A program made the translations under genes and the position numbers. A model generated the notes under the pieces. The model did no database searches. It saw only the letters and a program-made list of their open reading frames with translations, and was not told the origin of the DNA. A stretch of DNA of 64,000 nt. Source: Modestobacter altitudinis (GTDB lineage Bacteria; Actinomycetota; Actinomycetes; Mycobacteriales; Geodermatophilaceae). The DNA is taken from NCBI RefSeq assembly GCF_005930475.1, contig NZ_SJEW01000025.1, positions 1 to 64,000 on the forward strand, in the 5' to 3' direction. Positions 42,010 to 51,247 of the stretch are shown piece after piece (the first letter of the stretch is position 1; every line of letters starts with the position of its first letter).

Positions 42010-44343
42010 TCACAGGGTTAGCCGTGTCCGGGTGACGGCCGTGAGGTCATACTCGCCGCCGAGCTGTTGGCCACGGAACACTTCGACGATCGTCCCATTG
42101 CCGACCTGTACCGAGATCCGTCGCGCATTGATGGACGGATCCCCCACATCGAAGCTGCCGGATGACCAGATCACGCGGTGGAGCCTCAACGGTGACAGCA
42201 GGTGGGACAGTTGTTGGCCCGTGAACGCAGTGGCACCCGCCGCCATCACCTCGACGCCCGGTACGGCGGCGGCAAGCGCGTCGATCACTGCCATAAGCGC
42301 GGTGAACGCCACTCCGGTCACGAAGGCGGCCAGCGCGCCGATGATGATGGCCAGCGGAGTCCCGGCGCCCAGTGAGGCGACCTCAATGACGCCGACGGCG
42401 ACCAGCAGGATGATTGCTGCAGCCAGACTGACCAGGATGACGATGACGATGATAATCAGAAGGACAATTAAGGCCGTCCGCAGAATGGCCACGTCGAGGT
42501 CGCCGTCCACCTCGAAAAGCTTGAGTGACATGGCCACGATTTCGTCCGGCTCGATGAAGGCCGCCAGGTCCGGAGCGGCTGGGAAGGCCTGGAGGTCGGG
42601 CTGCCAGGAATCCGGGGCATCCCAGAAGCGACGCCGACCTGAAACTTGAAGGATATCGCCCACCCGCGTGAGATCGAAGAACTCGTTGGGGTCCGACGAC
42701 GTCGGATCGGCAAGGACTGGGGCGAATCGCGTGCCGGTCACCTCGTAGGTTGCGTCGTCGGCGAGAGCGATGGGTCCGGCGCTCTCGGGATCCGTTTCAT
42801 CGAGGCAGTCCACACGGCTCGCGGTGAGCCGCGCCGGCGCCTGCTCCACAAGAGGCGTAACCACGAAGTGCAGTGGCGGCGCAAAGACATCTCCTTCCTT
42901 GCGCACGTCGACGGCACAGGTCACGGGGTCTTGGTCCAAGGCAATGTAGTGGTCGGTCTCGTTGACGAAGCTTAGGTCCAGCCGATACAGGCCCGGATCA
43001 GCCGCGGCCGCGGGCCAACTAAACACGATCTGGTCGCCGACGAAGGTCAACGGCGACTCGCTGGGAAGGGGGGCGAGGACGGAGCCATGCACCGGCAAGT
43101 CGAGCACCTCGGATCCGGCCGGGGCCTCCCAGTTTGGCAGGAAGGTCATCCGGCCGTCCTCATCGGCTCCCTCATAACGCCGGAACCTCAGCTCACCTCG
43201 CGCCCTGCTCGCCACGAATCCAGATCCCTTTAACGTTACGACCTGGCCGGGTTGGACGTCGGTGAAGAAGACCTGCCTGCCGTCTTCAGCAGGTTCCAGG
43301 ATTAAACACTCAGCGCCGTCCAGCTCGACATCGGTGCTGATCGTCCTCGCCTCGTCCTGCAGCGGGACGCGTTCTTGAAATGTCAGCTCCTCGGCGTGTA
43401 CTTGGCCCAGGCGGACCGTACCCCCGGTGTTCACATCCGCTGTACGCCACGGATCGCGGGCCCAGATGTCGACCAGGTTGACCTGCGGCGGGTGCAGCTT
43501 CTGCACCTGGGGATCGTCGAGAACAATGTGCATGCGCTCGATGATGTCGGCGGGTAGTTCCCCTCGATTCATCCTGTCAATGCAGGTCTGGGGCAGCTTG
43601 ACTCCCACGGTGAAGGCTGTCCCGATGCGCCCGTCGCCCAAGCCGGTACGGGGGTCCGGCGTGACGCTCGAGAGTCGCTGCAGCAGGCGGGTTCCGGGGC
43701 GGTCGTCACCGAACAGCAGCTCCTCGGCGAGGGATGAAGGGTCTCCGCCTCGCTGCAAGCAGCTGTCGGGCAGGTCCGTGGGCATGCAGTCGTCGAGAGC
43801 ATGGCCGGCGTTGGTGATGACCTCCGTCGCCCGCGTAAGTTCCTCATCGGTGAATCTCGCCAGGGCCAGGTCGCGGGCGGCTCTGTGCGCCTTTGTCTGC
43901 GGGTTCTCCAGTTGCCCGGCGAAGTCGACCACGGTGCGCGCAAAGCACAACGTCGTTCGTGCCTGCTCGCCGTGCGTCTGCGTGTAGCTCCGCCAGGCTG
44001 CGCATCTCTTCGCGCGTTTGCTCGCAGGATCGGCCCGTAGGCGGCTCTTCGGGCTGTAGATGCCGATGTTGATTGCTTGCTCGACGCTAAGGGGAAGCGT
44101 GACAGACAAGTTTTCCGCAAGACCCGCATCGAGTTCCTTGCGGTATGTCGGCTGCTGGTTCTCATTGAGCAACACGACTTGGAGCGGGCCCGCGAGATCC
44201 TGGAGGTCTATGTGCAGATCGGCATGTCCCTGCTCATCGGTCACAGCGGACGTCGCTCCGTGCGGAGATTCGAGTACGACATGCACCCCTCGCAGGGCGA
44301 CGAGGTCGGGGACGACCAGGACACGGACTCGGATCGCTGGCAT
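42010..44343 (-). CDS. 777-aa protein with beta-sandwich domains and two membrane helices
   Basis: The N-terminal 90 residues (RVRVLVVPDLVALRGVHVVLES, TDEQGHADLHIDL) look like a transthyretin/CarboxypepD_reg-type beta sandwich. A helical region with Cys residues follows (about 100-260), then IPT/TIG-like text (GQVVTLKGSGFVASRARGELRFR) and a DPVTCAVDVRKEGDVFAPPLHFVVTPLVE segment. A long hydrophobic region (about 640-725) contains two or three membrane helices, leaving about 60 residues at the C-terminus. There is no signal peptide, so topology is probably a large soluble N-part with a C-terminal anchor. I do not recognise the family. GC is moderately lower than host. Confidence 0.7.
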   Translation of the reverse strand: MPAIRVRVLVVPDLVALRGVHVVLESPHGATSAVTDEQGHADLHIDLQDLAGPLQVVLLNENQQPTYRKELDAGLAENLSVTLPLSVEQAINIGIYSPKSRLRADPASKRAKRCAAWRSYTQTHGEQARTTLCFARTVVDFAGQLENPQTKAHRAARDLALARFTDEELTRATEVITNAGHALDDCMPTDLPDSCLQRGGDPSSLAEELLFGDDRPGTRLLQRLSSVTPDPRTGLGDGRIGTAFTVGVKLPQTCIDRMNRGELPADIIERMHIVLDDPQVQKLHPPQVNLVDIWARDPWRTADVNTGGTVRLGQVHAEELTFQERVPLQDEARTISTDVELDGAECLILEPAEDGRQVFFTDVQPGQVVTLKGSGFVASRARGELRFRRYEGADEDGRMTFLPNWEAPAGSEVLDLPVHGSVLAPLPSESPLTFVGDQIVFSWPAAAADPGLYRLDLSFVNETDHYIALDQDPVTCAVDVRKEGDVFAPPLHFVVTPLVEQAPARLTASRVDCLDETDPESAGPIALADDATYEVTGTRFAPVLADPTSSDPNEFFDLTRVGDILQVSGRRRFWDAPDSWQPDLQAFPAAPDLAAFIEPDEIVAMSLKLFEVDGDLDVAILRTALIVLLIIIVIVILVSLAAAIILLVAVGVIEVASLGAGTPLAIIIGALAAFVTGVAFTALMAVIDALAAAVPGVEVMAAGATAFTGQQLSHLLSPLRLHRVIWSSGSFDVGDPSINARRISVQVGNGTIVEVFRGQQLGGEYDLTAVTRTRLTL

Positions 44344-44496
44344 GCGTACTCCCAGTAATCGGCTCAGTATGGCGTGACCAGGTGAGACAGCGAGCGGGGG
44401 CTGAGGGGGAAGTGAGATTCAAGTGGAGTGCACGCTCAGCGTGGCGTGCAGGCGTCACCGCGGCATCACTGTTGCGTCACGACCTAAGATCAACCG

Positions 44497-45216
44497 TTAA
44501 CCTGTCCCGCAGTCCGCAGCTGGCTCCACTTCGGTGTGCGGCCCCCCACTCCATAGGCCAAGGTCCCCCTCCACCGATTCAACCGAGTCGCTACTCGCTC
44601 TAGTTTTCAGCGTACCGTCCTCTTGGACCGACCAAGTGCCGTGGACATCATTGAAGTCAAGGCGCGACCAATACATCGCTTGCCTATCGCTCCGGTCGGC
44701 CCGCACGTCAATTGAGCCGAGGTAAAGCTCTTCGATCGCCTCTCCGTCTAGCGTGAGGATGGTGCAGGGGGGAATGGTGACTATCATGATGACGGGGGCC
44801 CCAGTATAGAGGGGTACATTCTCTGCATTCAGGCCGAAGTCCCCCGCCCCCAGCATCTTGTATCGCAAGGCGACCTGCCTGATAGGGATCGGCGAGCGAT
44901 TCTGTATGTAGACCGGGCTATTAGATGTGTTGTCAGTCCACCAGTGCACTCGGACTGCATACTCACGTTGTTTGTCGGCGCGACCCTCATCATTAACGAG
45001 AATCTGATCTTCGATCGCGCGCCTTTGATCCTCATTGATCCCTTTCTGACTCTCGTTGGCGCTTCTTTGTTCGCAATAGCCCAAGAGAGAGACCGCCAGC
45101 GCCAGGATCGAAAAAGCGACAGAGGTTCTGAGCGCCAGACGCGACGTCTGATTTCCCTTGATAGCCTCTAAAGCTTGCCTGACGTCGGCCCATGTAGGCG
45201 GTGAAGCACCTGACAT
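44497..45216 (-). CDS. membrane-anchored coiled-coil/beta protein, paralogue 1
   Basis: The 239-aa protein has a short N-terminus, one membrane helix (about 32-50), a coiled coil rich in Asn/Glu/Gln (ANESQKGINEDQRRAIEDQ) and a beta-rich domain with VYIQNRSPIPIRQVALRYK, PPCTILTLDG and LDFNDVHGTWSV, ending ADCGTG. A paralogue with the same layout and motifs lies at 52874-53608 outside E1. Neither has known function. The start at 45216 is chosen because it gives the same length as the paralogue; GGGGGA lies 9 bp upstream. Confidence 0.75.
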   Translation of the reverse strand: MSGASPPTWADVRQALEAIKGNQTSRLALRTSVAFSILALAVSLLGYCEQRSANESQKGINEDQRRAIEDQILVNDEGRADKQREYAVRVHWWTDNTSNSPVYIQNRSPIPIRQVALRYKMLGAGDFGLNAENVPLYTGAPVIMIVTIPPCTILTLDGEAIEELYLGSIDVRADRSDRQAMYWSRLDFNDVHGTWSVQEDGTLKTRASSDSVESVEGDLGLWSGGPHTEVEPAADCGTG

Positions 45217-45369
45217 ACTCGCAGTCCCCCAGTGATTTTTGCTGCGTGACTCGGGATGACCCCCGAGGACGTGCATTGAACTACGGCTTGTGGCACCGAT
45301 CGACCCTGTGGCGTGCGACACGGGGAGCCACCTGTCTAAGAGGCAGTGTCTGGGACACTGCGGCCAGGG

Positions 45370-45790
45370 ACATGATGCTGTGCGTATCCCGGGTGGCCCG
45401 GCAGTACTCCGGCACGCTCGGCAAGGTCGGCAACAGCCATATAGGGGGTAAGCATCTGCGCGGTCACCGACGCCGCCTCCTGCCCGCCTTCATAGCGGCT
45501 GTTCCTGTTGACGGGCTGCAATGAGACCCAGGCCGCGACCGAGGAGGCGGCCGCGACCGTCCGCGCCCGCCGGAGCGTGCGGGCATCCCCGACGACGTGC
45601 GCCACCGGAAGAAGTGGCCGCTGGCCCTAGACATGCTCAACGAGATGGCCGGGTAGGGGCTGGCTCCGCCGGTGGTGGTCGCCGACGCCGGCTAGGCTAC
45701 GACTCCACCGCCGCCTTGCGCGACGGCGTCGATGAGCTAGGACGTCCTGCCGGTGGTCGGCGCCCGACGTCTGGACCAGGTCGTCACGCT
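45370..45790 (+). pseudogene. IS701-like transposase remnant
   Basis: RQYSGTLGKVGN, then in other frames IPDDVRHRKKWPLALDMLNEMAG and LAPPVVVADAG, match the core of IS701-type DDE transposases. In-frame stops replace conserved Trp and Tyr codons. No complete domain remains. From here to 46096 nothing else is visible. Confidence 0.6.
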
Positions 45791-46096
45791 GGTCGACTCC
45801 GGCCGGGTGTTGCTCAGCCGGGACTGAAACCATTGCATCGCGGGACTGGTTTCTCACGGTGTAGCGCAGGAGGCGCGGTACCCGAGCCGGCACATGGCCG
45901 ATCCCGACCGCCCGCGGCGTGGATGTGACGTGGGGGCCTCCGGCGCCGATCCACACACTCCTGGCCGTCCGCACAACCGACCTCGACCCGACGACCCGCT
46001 GCAGCCGGCACCATCGGCCGGCCCTGGAGCGGTTGCCTGGTCCCTCGGGACGGCTCGGGTGGGCCCGCGGAGAACGCCGTCCCAAGTCGGCACGCA

Positions 46097-46123
46097 GTCC
46101 GCAGGGTCCGCAGAGAGTCCGCA
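46097..46123. repeat. GTCCGCA arm-type repeats, right end of E1
   Basis: Three direct copies of GTCCGCA (46097, 46106, 46117) lie about 110 bp inside attR. They match the two copies at the left end and are probable integrase arm sites. Confidence 0.5.
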
Positions 46124-46230
46124 ACTCAGCCAGCATCGGTCGTCGCCCGTCAGTAGCGCCCAACGATGAAGGCGCAGGTCAAACCCAGGTTTCATCGATT
46201 ACCACACGCAGCCGTGCATCCCGGGTCAGT

Positions 46231-46600
46231 TCTGGGTCAACGAACCGGGCCGGGTCTTCGTCGCCCGTCGCGGCCGCAGCGAGCTGACCACGACGATCCT
46301 GGGTGCCGGGCAACTGGCCGACCTGGTCGAGCGGATGCTGCGCACGTCGGGCCGCCGCATCGACATGAGCACGCCGTTCGTCGACGCCATGCTGCCCGAC
46401 GGGTCGCGGCTGCACGTGGTGATCCCCGACGTCACGCGCCGGCACATGGCGGTCAACATCCGGAAGTTCGTGCTGCAGGCGCACAGCCTCGACGAGCTCG
46501 TGGCGCTCGGGACGCTGACCACCCAGGCCGCCCGGTTCCTGGAGGCCGCGGTCGCCGCAGGGCTCAACATATTGGTCTCCGGCGGGACGCAGGCAGGCAA
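46231..46600 (+). pseudogene. tadA: tadA middle fragment, between E1 and E2
   Basis: From the attR core of E1 (46231-46248, one base different from attL) the frame reads VNEPGRVFVARRGRSELTTT, LVERMLRTSGRRIDMSTPFVDAMLPDG, IRKFVLQAHSLDELVALG and NILVSGGTQAG, the central domain of TadA up to the first part of the P-loop. It joins in frame to 18999-19308 on the left. On the right it is cut within the P-loop Lys codon by E2 and resumes at 52593. Confidence 0.93.
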
Positions 46601-46732
46601 CGCGGCAAGTCATTAAGACACCCGGTGGGTGTCGGGCGAGGATGACCTCAGGTCTCGTGTAAGCCTGAACCCCTTCGTCGGTGGGGCAGAGCCTGCCGTG
46701 CGTCCGTGCGGACCAACGGAAGGTGCAGATAC

Positions 46733-49690
46733 GTGACTGGGTTTGAGGCGCTTCTTCCAGCGGTTGCAAAGGGCGCAGGCGCAGGGGTCATTCGGGCGGC
46801 GGGAGTCGGTGCTCGGGCTGTCTTTCGTGGTCGTCGGCGGCGCAAGATTCGAGCCTTGTCAAGTGGCCGCTCGGGCCTCGCCCGACGAGCCGTCCTCGAG
46901 GACCAGTCCCCTGAGACATTGAGCAAGATCCTCGACTTTTGTGAGTCCGCAGAGCTTGAACACGCCGCGACTGCGCTAGCGCGCGCTTATCTCTCGGAGG
47001 GTCATGGCCGTGCAGCCGCGGGCCTGCTGACCGCTCTTCAGGACGAGTTCTTGACGTCGCTCAAGGTGTTCGTCGGTGAGGAAACTTCCGCGGAGGTTGG
47101 CGAGGCCTTGCTCGCCGCTGTTAATGAAGTAGTGCTTCAACACGTTCGATATGTGCTGGCGAAACCAGACCTTGCGCCAGCCCTAGAGGCGGAGATGCTC
47201 AAAACTATAGGCAGCCTATCGTCAGCTACCGTGCGTAGTACCGATCTGCTGCAGGGGTTGGACGAGCTAGAGCGGTTTCGCGATTTCGAGGACGAATACC
47301 GCGCTCAAGTGGCTGGTCTTCATGCAACCATGAAGTTGCCGCACGCTGGCACGACGCGCCAAGTCCCCTACGAGCAGCTTTTCGTCGAGCCGGAAGTGTG
47401 GATCGGTCCGCAAAGTGACAGTTTGCGAGACGACGAACGCCGGCTAGATGTACCAGAATTGCTGCGGCACTCGACTCGCGCAGTTATTCTGGGTGACCCA
47501 GGGGGTGGTAAATCGACGCTCTCTCGGAAGCTCACTCACGATCTTGCTGCGGGGCGCGTCACTGGTTCAGTCCAGCGGACGCCCTTCTTCGTTGAGCTGC
47601 GCGACTATGCAACTGTTGTGCGGGGAAGGCATAAACAGACACTGATCGAATACCTTGAGGGTCGGTGTCGGTCTCCGTACAATATCGAAGCTCCGAACGA
47701 AGCAATCGAATGGCTTCTGCTGACCGATCGAGCCATGGTCATCCTTGATGGTCTAGACGAGTTGCTGGACACTTCGCTTCGTCGCGATGTGGTAGAAGCC
47801 GTTCAAGGTTTCGCTCTCCGGTACCCAACCTGTCCGATGCTCGTCACCTCCCGGCGAGTCGGCTACGACGAGGCGCCGCTCGACCCAGACCTCTTCGCCA
47901 CGGTGCAGCTGGGCGAATTTACGCCGGATAAGGTATTGGCGTATGTGCAAAAGTGGTTCCGCCTCGATGAATCGGTTGAAACCGCTCGCCAGGAGGGGCT
48001 TGCGAATTCCTTTATGGAGGACAGTCTATTCGTCGCCGACTTGCGGGTTAATCCTCTTATGCTCTCGCTGATGTGCGGCATTTACGCGAGCGAGAATTAT
48101 ATACCGAGGAATCGGCCTGATGTGTATGAAAAGTGCGCTCTGCTGCTGTTTGAGCGTTGGGACAAGCAGCGCGGCATCCAGGCACCACTCTCGTTTGACG
48201 CCCATGTGCAGGCAGCCATGCGCTCCCTAGCCCTGCACATGTACAAGACCGAGGCGGACGCGGGCTCGGGCGCGGGAGAGGCGCAGGGAGTGCGCGAGGG
48301 GATGAGCCGCGCCAAGTTGGTCTCCTACATGAAGGCGTACCTTCGGGAAAAGCGATTCGATGATGACGATACGGCCGAGACCGCGGCTGCCGAGTTCATC
48401 GAATTCTGTAAGGGGCGAGCGTGGGTCCTAACGGATATCGGGTCAGAGACGTACGGATTCACGCATCAAACATTCCTCGAGTACTTTGCAGCAAGTCAGC
48501 TTGTCCGGCATCACACAAGTCCGGGAGCCCTGTATGCCGAGCTCAAGTCTTACATCAGGTCGGGAGGCTGGGATGTCGTGGCGCAGCTAGCGGTTCAAAT
48601 CCTTGGACGTGCCACCGAGGATGGGGCGGATGACTTCCTGCAACTGGTGATTGCCGATGCCAGCGGCCTCTCCGTTAGTGATCTTTACGCTTCATCTTTC
48701 GCTGTTCGGGCGCTTCAGTTTGTCGTGCCTCGCCCCGACGTTTTGAGGTCGATTGTCGTAAAGGCTCTGGAGATTCACCTAGCTGACGAGGGACAACATG
48801 CAGACGAGAAGGGGTTGGCGGCTAAAAGGAATGAGCTCGGGGCGCGGGTGCAGCCAGAACTGCTTGCCGTCAATAGTGAAAACGCGCCGCGTGTAGGTAG
48901 CGTGTTGAGAGATCTATTGCGGGCGCGGCTGCATGAGAATGTTCACGACGAACCGGCTCTGCGCACTGCCCTTCTCAACACTTCGTATGGGCCGACCACG
49001 TTTTGGTCCGCTTGGTCAGCCGAAAACTTGGTGGAGTTTGCGGCTGCTGTAACGGCGCAGCGAACGACTGCTCACTGGGTTGCGCTGATCGAGCTGGACC
49101 GCGGGAGGGTGACCTTTAAGCAGGTCGTGGATTGGCATGGGGTTGGCTGCTTGTATGACTGGGATTTCATGGGCCTCGGTCGCACCGGTCTCCCGTTCTT
49201 CTTTCGACTGCTCGCTGTCCGTCATAAGGGCGGATATTTTGGGCTCGTGCAGCCGGTTTCGCCTGCTCGGACGAAGGTGGTTCAACAGCAGGTCATTCAA
49301 GACCTGGTGAAGCGAAGGGCCCCGTGGTTCTCCGACATTATGGGTCTCGAACGATGGGTGTGGTTCGTCGAGCAAGAAGCCAAATCGGATATTGCTCGGC
49401 TGGGACTAGTCTCCCTAATGCTGCTGCTCCCTCTGGTGGAAGTTCACATTCAAATGGTCGCGAATGGGGCGCCACTAGGGCCGCTTCCCGCCTGGTTGCG
49501 ACCTCTCGCGGACGCTCGAACGAATGAGGCGGAACTGGATGATCTAGGGGAGCCCTTGCGTGCGAAGATCCGCGACGTGCCTGATGCGGAAGCATTCTTT
49601 GAGCGGTGGCTGAGTAAGGAGATTTCTCTCCTACCCCCTACGTCGCGCCGCCGACCTGGGTTGCGGCGGGCGGGGTCGGCTCGCGCGTAG
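46733..49690 (+). CDS. NACHT NTPase (NLR-like), probable defence protein
   Basis: The 985-aa protein is a STAND NTPase. A helical N-terminal domain (about 1-230) precedes the NACHT core: Walker A GDPGGGKST (254-262), Walker B with the NACHT-type acidic cluster MVILDGLDEL (335-344), sensor TSRR, and the winged-helix end FTHQTFLEYFAA (about 575). Residues 600-985 form a C-terminal region without leucine-rich repeats and with one hydrophobic stretch near 890-910. Bacterial NACHT proteins of this size have been shown in other species to protect against phages. The GTG at 46733 is chosen since GGAAGG lies 9 bp upstream. It is the only evident cargo of E2 and has lower GC than host genes. Confidence 0.87.
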   Translation: MTGFEALLPAVAKGAGAGVIRAAGVGARAVFRGRRRRKIRALSSGRSGLARRAVLEDQSPETLSKILDFCESAELEHAATALARAYLSEGHGRAAAGLLTALQDEFLTSLKVFVGEETSAEVGEALLAAVNEVVLQHVRYVLAKPDLAPALEAEMLKTIGSLSSATVRSTDLLQGLDELERFRDFEDEYRAQVAGLHATMKLPHAGTTRQVPYEQLFVEPEVWIGPQSDSLRDDERRLDVPELLRHSTRAVILGDPGGGKSTLSRKLTHDLAAGRVTGSVQRTPFFVELRDYATVVRGRHKQTLIEYLEGRCRSPYNIEAPNEAIEWLLLTDRAMVILDGLDELLDTSLRRDVVEAVQGFALRYPTCPMLVTSRRVGYDEAPLDPDLFATVQLGEFTPDKVLAYVQKWFRLDESVETARQEGLANSFMEDSLFVADLRVNPLMLSLMCGIYASENYIPRNRPDVYEKCALLLFERWDKQRGIQAPLSFDAHVQAAMRSLALHMYKTEADAGSGAGEAQGVREGMSRAKLVSYMKAYLREKRFDDDDTAETAAAEFIEFCKGRAWVLTDIGSETYGFTHQTFLEYFAASQLVRHHTSPGALYAELKSYIRSGGWDVVAQLAVQILGRATEDGADDFLQLVIADASGLSVSDLYASSFAVRALQFVVPRPDVLRSIVVKALEIHLADEGQHADEKGLAAKRNELGARVQPELLAVNSENAPRVGSVLRDLLRARLHENVHDEPALRTALLNTSYGPTTFWSAWSAENLVEFAAAVTAQRTTAHWVALIELDRGRVTFKQVVDWHGVGCLYDWDFMGLGRTGLPFFFRLLAVRHKGGYFGLVQPVSPARTKVVQQQVIQDLVKRRAPWFSDIMGLERWVWFVEQEAKSDIARLGLVSLMLLLPLVEVHIQMVANGAPLGPLPAWLRPLADARTNEAELDDLGEPLRAKIRDVPDAEAFFERWLSKEISLLPPTSRRRPGLRRAGSARA

Positions 49691-49703
49691 CGCGAGCCGA
49701 CCC
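49673..49703. terminator. terminator after the NACHT gene
   Basis: GGGTCGGCTCGCGC pairs perfectly over 14 bp with 49690-49703 around a GTA loop. The stem includes the last codons and stop of the NACHT gene, so the transcript ends right there and is separated from the replication gene. Confidence 0.85.
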
Positions 49704-49731
49704 TCGACTTGAAATAGCAACATAACTCGGA

Positions 49732-49854
49732 GCCCGTCCTCCTCGGCTGCGTTTTTCTCCTAGTGCCCTCCCTATAGGTGCTGGCGCAGGTCTGAGGGAA
49801 GTTCGTCAAGGGCGCGTAGCGGCGCAGCGAACCCTTGACGAGCGGAGGACGGGC
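49732..49854. repeat. nested inverted repeats, origin-like
   Basis: An outer 11-bp pair (GCCCGTCCTCC, 49732-49742, with 49844-49854) encloses an inner 9-bp pair (CGTCAAGGG, 49804-49812, with 49832-49840), about 150 bp before the HUH replication gene. This layout fits a rolling-circle origin or the site of a cruciform; the nick site is not identified. Confidence 0.5.
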
Positions 49855-50000
49855 CGGAGACTGCGCCGGTGGGGTGGGTGCGAAGTGACTCGTGTTGCCC
49901 TAGTGACGATGCTTTGACTCCCGTGTGACAGCCGTGGCAGTGCCCTGGGATACGAGATCGGCTCTTCTGGTTAGCCACCGCGCCAGGGGAACTCACACAC

Positions 50001-50948
50001 ATGCCAGGGTTTGCCAGCCCACTCCTGCGCGCCAACCATGCGCGCGGGACCACATATCAGGCCGTGCCGGTAACAGACGAGCAAGCCGCGGCTAGACCTA
50101 AGGGACGTGCTCCCGGGACGCGGCAGGTGGCTAGGCCCCCCTCGTTTCGTTACACGAGTCGCTTAGCCGCGAACCCCGCATCGTCGCGCGGGGGGCTGAC
50201 AGTCCTCTGTCGGCCCGTCCCTGGGATCCCCTGTGTCTGTTCGCGTCCCTGCCGTGCGGCCTCGCCCCGCGTGGCAGTTGTCCCTGTACCCGACTGCTGG
50301 AGAGGGCGGGGGGTGTTACCAGCCGCCGCGTCAAGCTGTGCGGGATTGGGCGCCCGGTCGTCCGGCTGCAGACCCTGCGCGCGCACGGAAGAGGCTGCTC
50401 GTCGCGCCCGCGCGAAGGTGCGTCGGTACTGCGCGCACAACGGGCTGAGTCGTCTCTGGACGTTGACGTATGCCGGGCGGGGGTGCCATGACCCGGCGCA
50501 ACTTCGGACGGACCTGGGTGGCTTCTTTCGCGGTCTCCGGTCCTCGATCGGTGGCGGGGCGCTGCCGTATGTCTGGGTGCCCGAGTGGCACAAGACCGAC
50601 CACGGGCTGCACGCGCACTTCGCACTGGGGCAGTACGTCCACAGGAGCGTCATCCGCTCGACCTGGTCTCGCGGCTTCGTCAAAGGGAAGCTGTTGTCGG
50701 ACCTGCCGGTCGGGTCGGGGACTCGTGAGGCGGCGCGCGTGGCGGCGGGGTACCTGTCCAAGTACGTCAGCAAGACCTTCGACGCTCCCCAGCTGTTCGG
50801 ACGCCACCGGTACGACTTGGCTCAGGGATTCCAGCCTCCGGTGCGACGGCTGACGGCGGACTCGCCTGAAGACCTGCTGGCAAAGGCTTGTGAGGTCATG
50901 GGCCAGTTGCCTACCCGGTCTTGGTCGTCGGCTGAGGTCGAGAACTGA
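50001..50948 (+). CDS. rep: HUH rolling-circle replication initiator
   Basis: The 315-aa product contains the catalytic part of actinobacterial Rep/G2P-like proteins: LWTLTYAGRGCHDPAQLRTD (motif 1), YVWVPEWHKTDHGLHAHF with the metal-binding HxH (motif 2) and YLSKYVSKTF with the nicking Tyr (motif 3). It should nick one strand at the element origin and start rolling-circle copying. The first 130 residues are unusual and another frame over 50233-50400 looks equally protein-like, so the start is uncertain and an N-terminal frameshift is possible. It lies upstream of a small ORF and the integrase, as in replicating actinobacterial integrative elements. Confidence 0.75.
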   Translation: MPGFASPLLRANHARGTTYQAVPVTDEQAAARPKGRAPGTRQVARPPSFRYTSRLAANPASSRGGLTVLCRPVPGIPCVCSRPCRAASPRVAVVPVPDCWRGRGVLPAAASSCAGLGARSSGCRPCARTEEAARRARAKVRRYCAHNGLSRLWTLTYAGRGCHDPAQLRTDLGGFFRGLRSSIGGGALPYVWVPEWHKTDHGLHAHFALGQYVHRSVIRSTWSRGFVKGKLLSDLPVGSGTREAARVAAGYLSKYVSKTFDAPQLFGRHRYDLAQGFQPPVRRLTADSPEDLLAKACEVMGQLPTRSWSSAEVEN

Positions 50949-50965
50949 AATCGACCGCCGGCGGT

Positions 50966-51247
50966 GTGGTTCGCGTGGGCTTGAGCGATGTGCCGGCCGA
51001 CAAGTTGCGCGCCTGGGTTGAGGCGTCGACCACCGCTCAGGGGCCTCCGTTGAAGGTCACCGATTCCGCCGCTGTGGAGCAGGTCAGGGCTCTGCTGACG
51101 GGTGGCCGGGCGCGGCCCGTGAAGGCGCGCGGAGCGCGCTCAAGGGGCGCGGCTGGGCGCGGGTCAGATGCGCCAGACGGGCTGAACGCGGTCGATGTTG
51201 AGGCCCTTTCGACCGGAGATGCCGGGCTGGATGACGACGTGATCTAG
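50966..51247 (+). CDS. 93-aa hypothetical protein after rep
   Basis: The product has an N-terminal helical region (VRVGLSDVPADKLRAWVEAST, VTDSAAVEQVRALLTGG) and a basic disordered tail. It starts 17 bp after the rep stop and is probably co-transcribed. Its end overlaps the 3' end of the convergent serine integrase gene by about 84 bp. A role in replication control or excision is possible but only from position. Confidence 0.6.
   Translation: MVRVGLSDVPADKLRAWVEASTTAQGPPLKVTDSAAVEQVRALLTGGRARPVKARGARSRGAAGRGSDAPDGLNAVDVEALSTGDAGLDDDVI

Larger units (their letters stand above)
19291..46248. mobile_element. integrated genomic island E1 (about 26.9 kb)
   Basis: The island is bounded by an 18-bp direct repeat in tadA. 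A tyrosine integrase and an excisionase-like gene sit at the left end, and GTCCGCA repeats at both ends look like integrase arm sites. No complete replication, conjugation or virion genes are visible. Inside are lower-GC cargo genes (propeller, subtilase, lyase-like, C39-like peptidase, 777-aa membrane protein) mixed with decayed IS3, IS110, ISAs1, IS1380 and IS701 transposases and a second integrase. It is best described as a decaying, possibly composite, integrative island. Confidence 0.85.
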
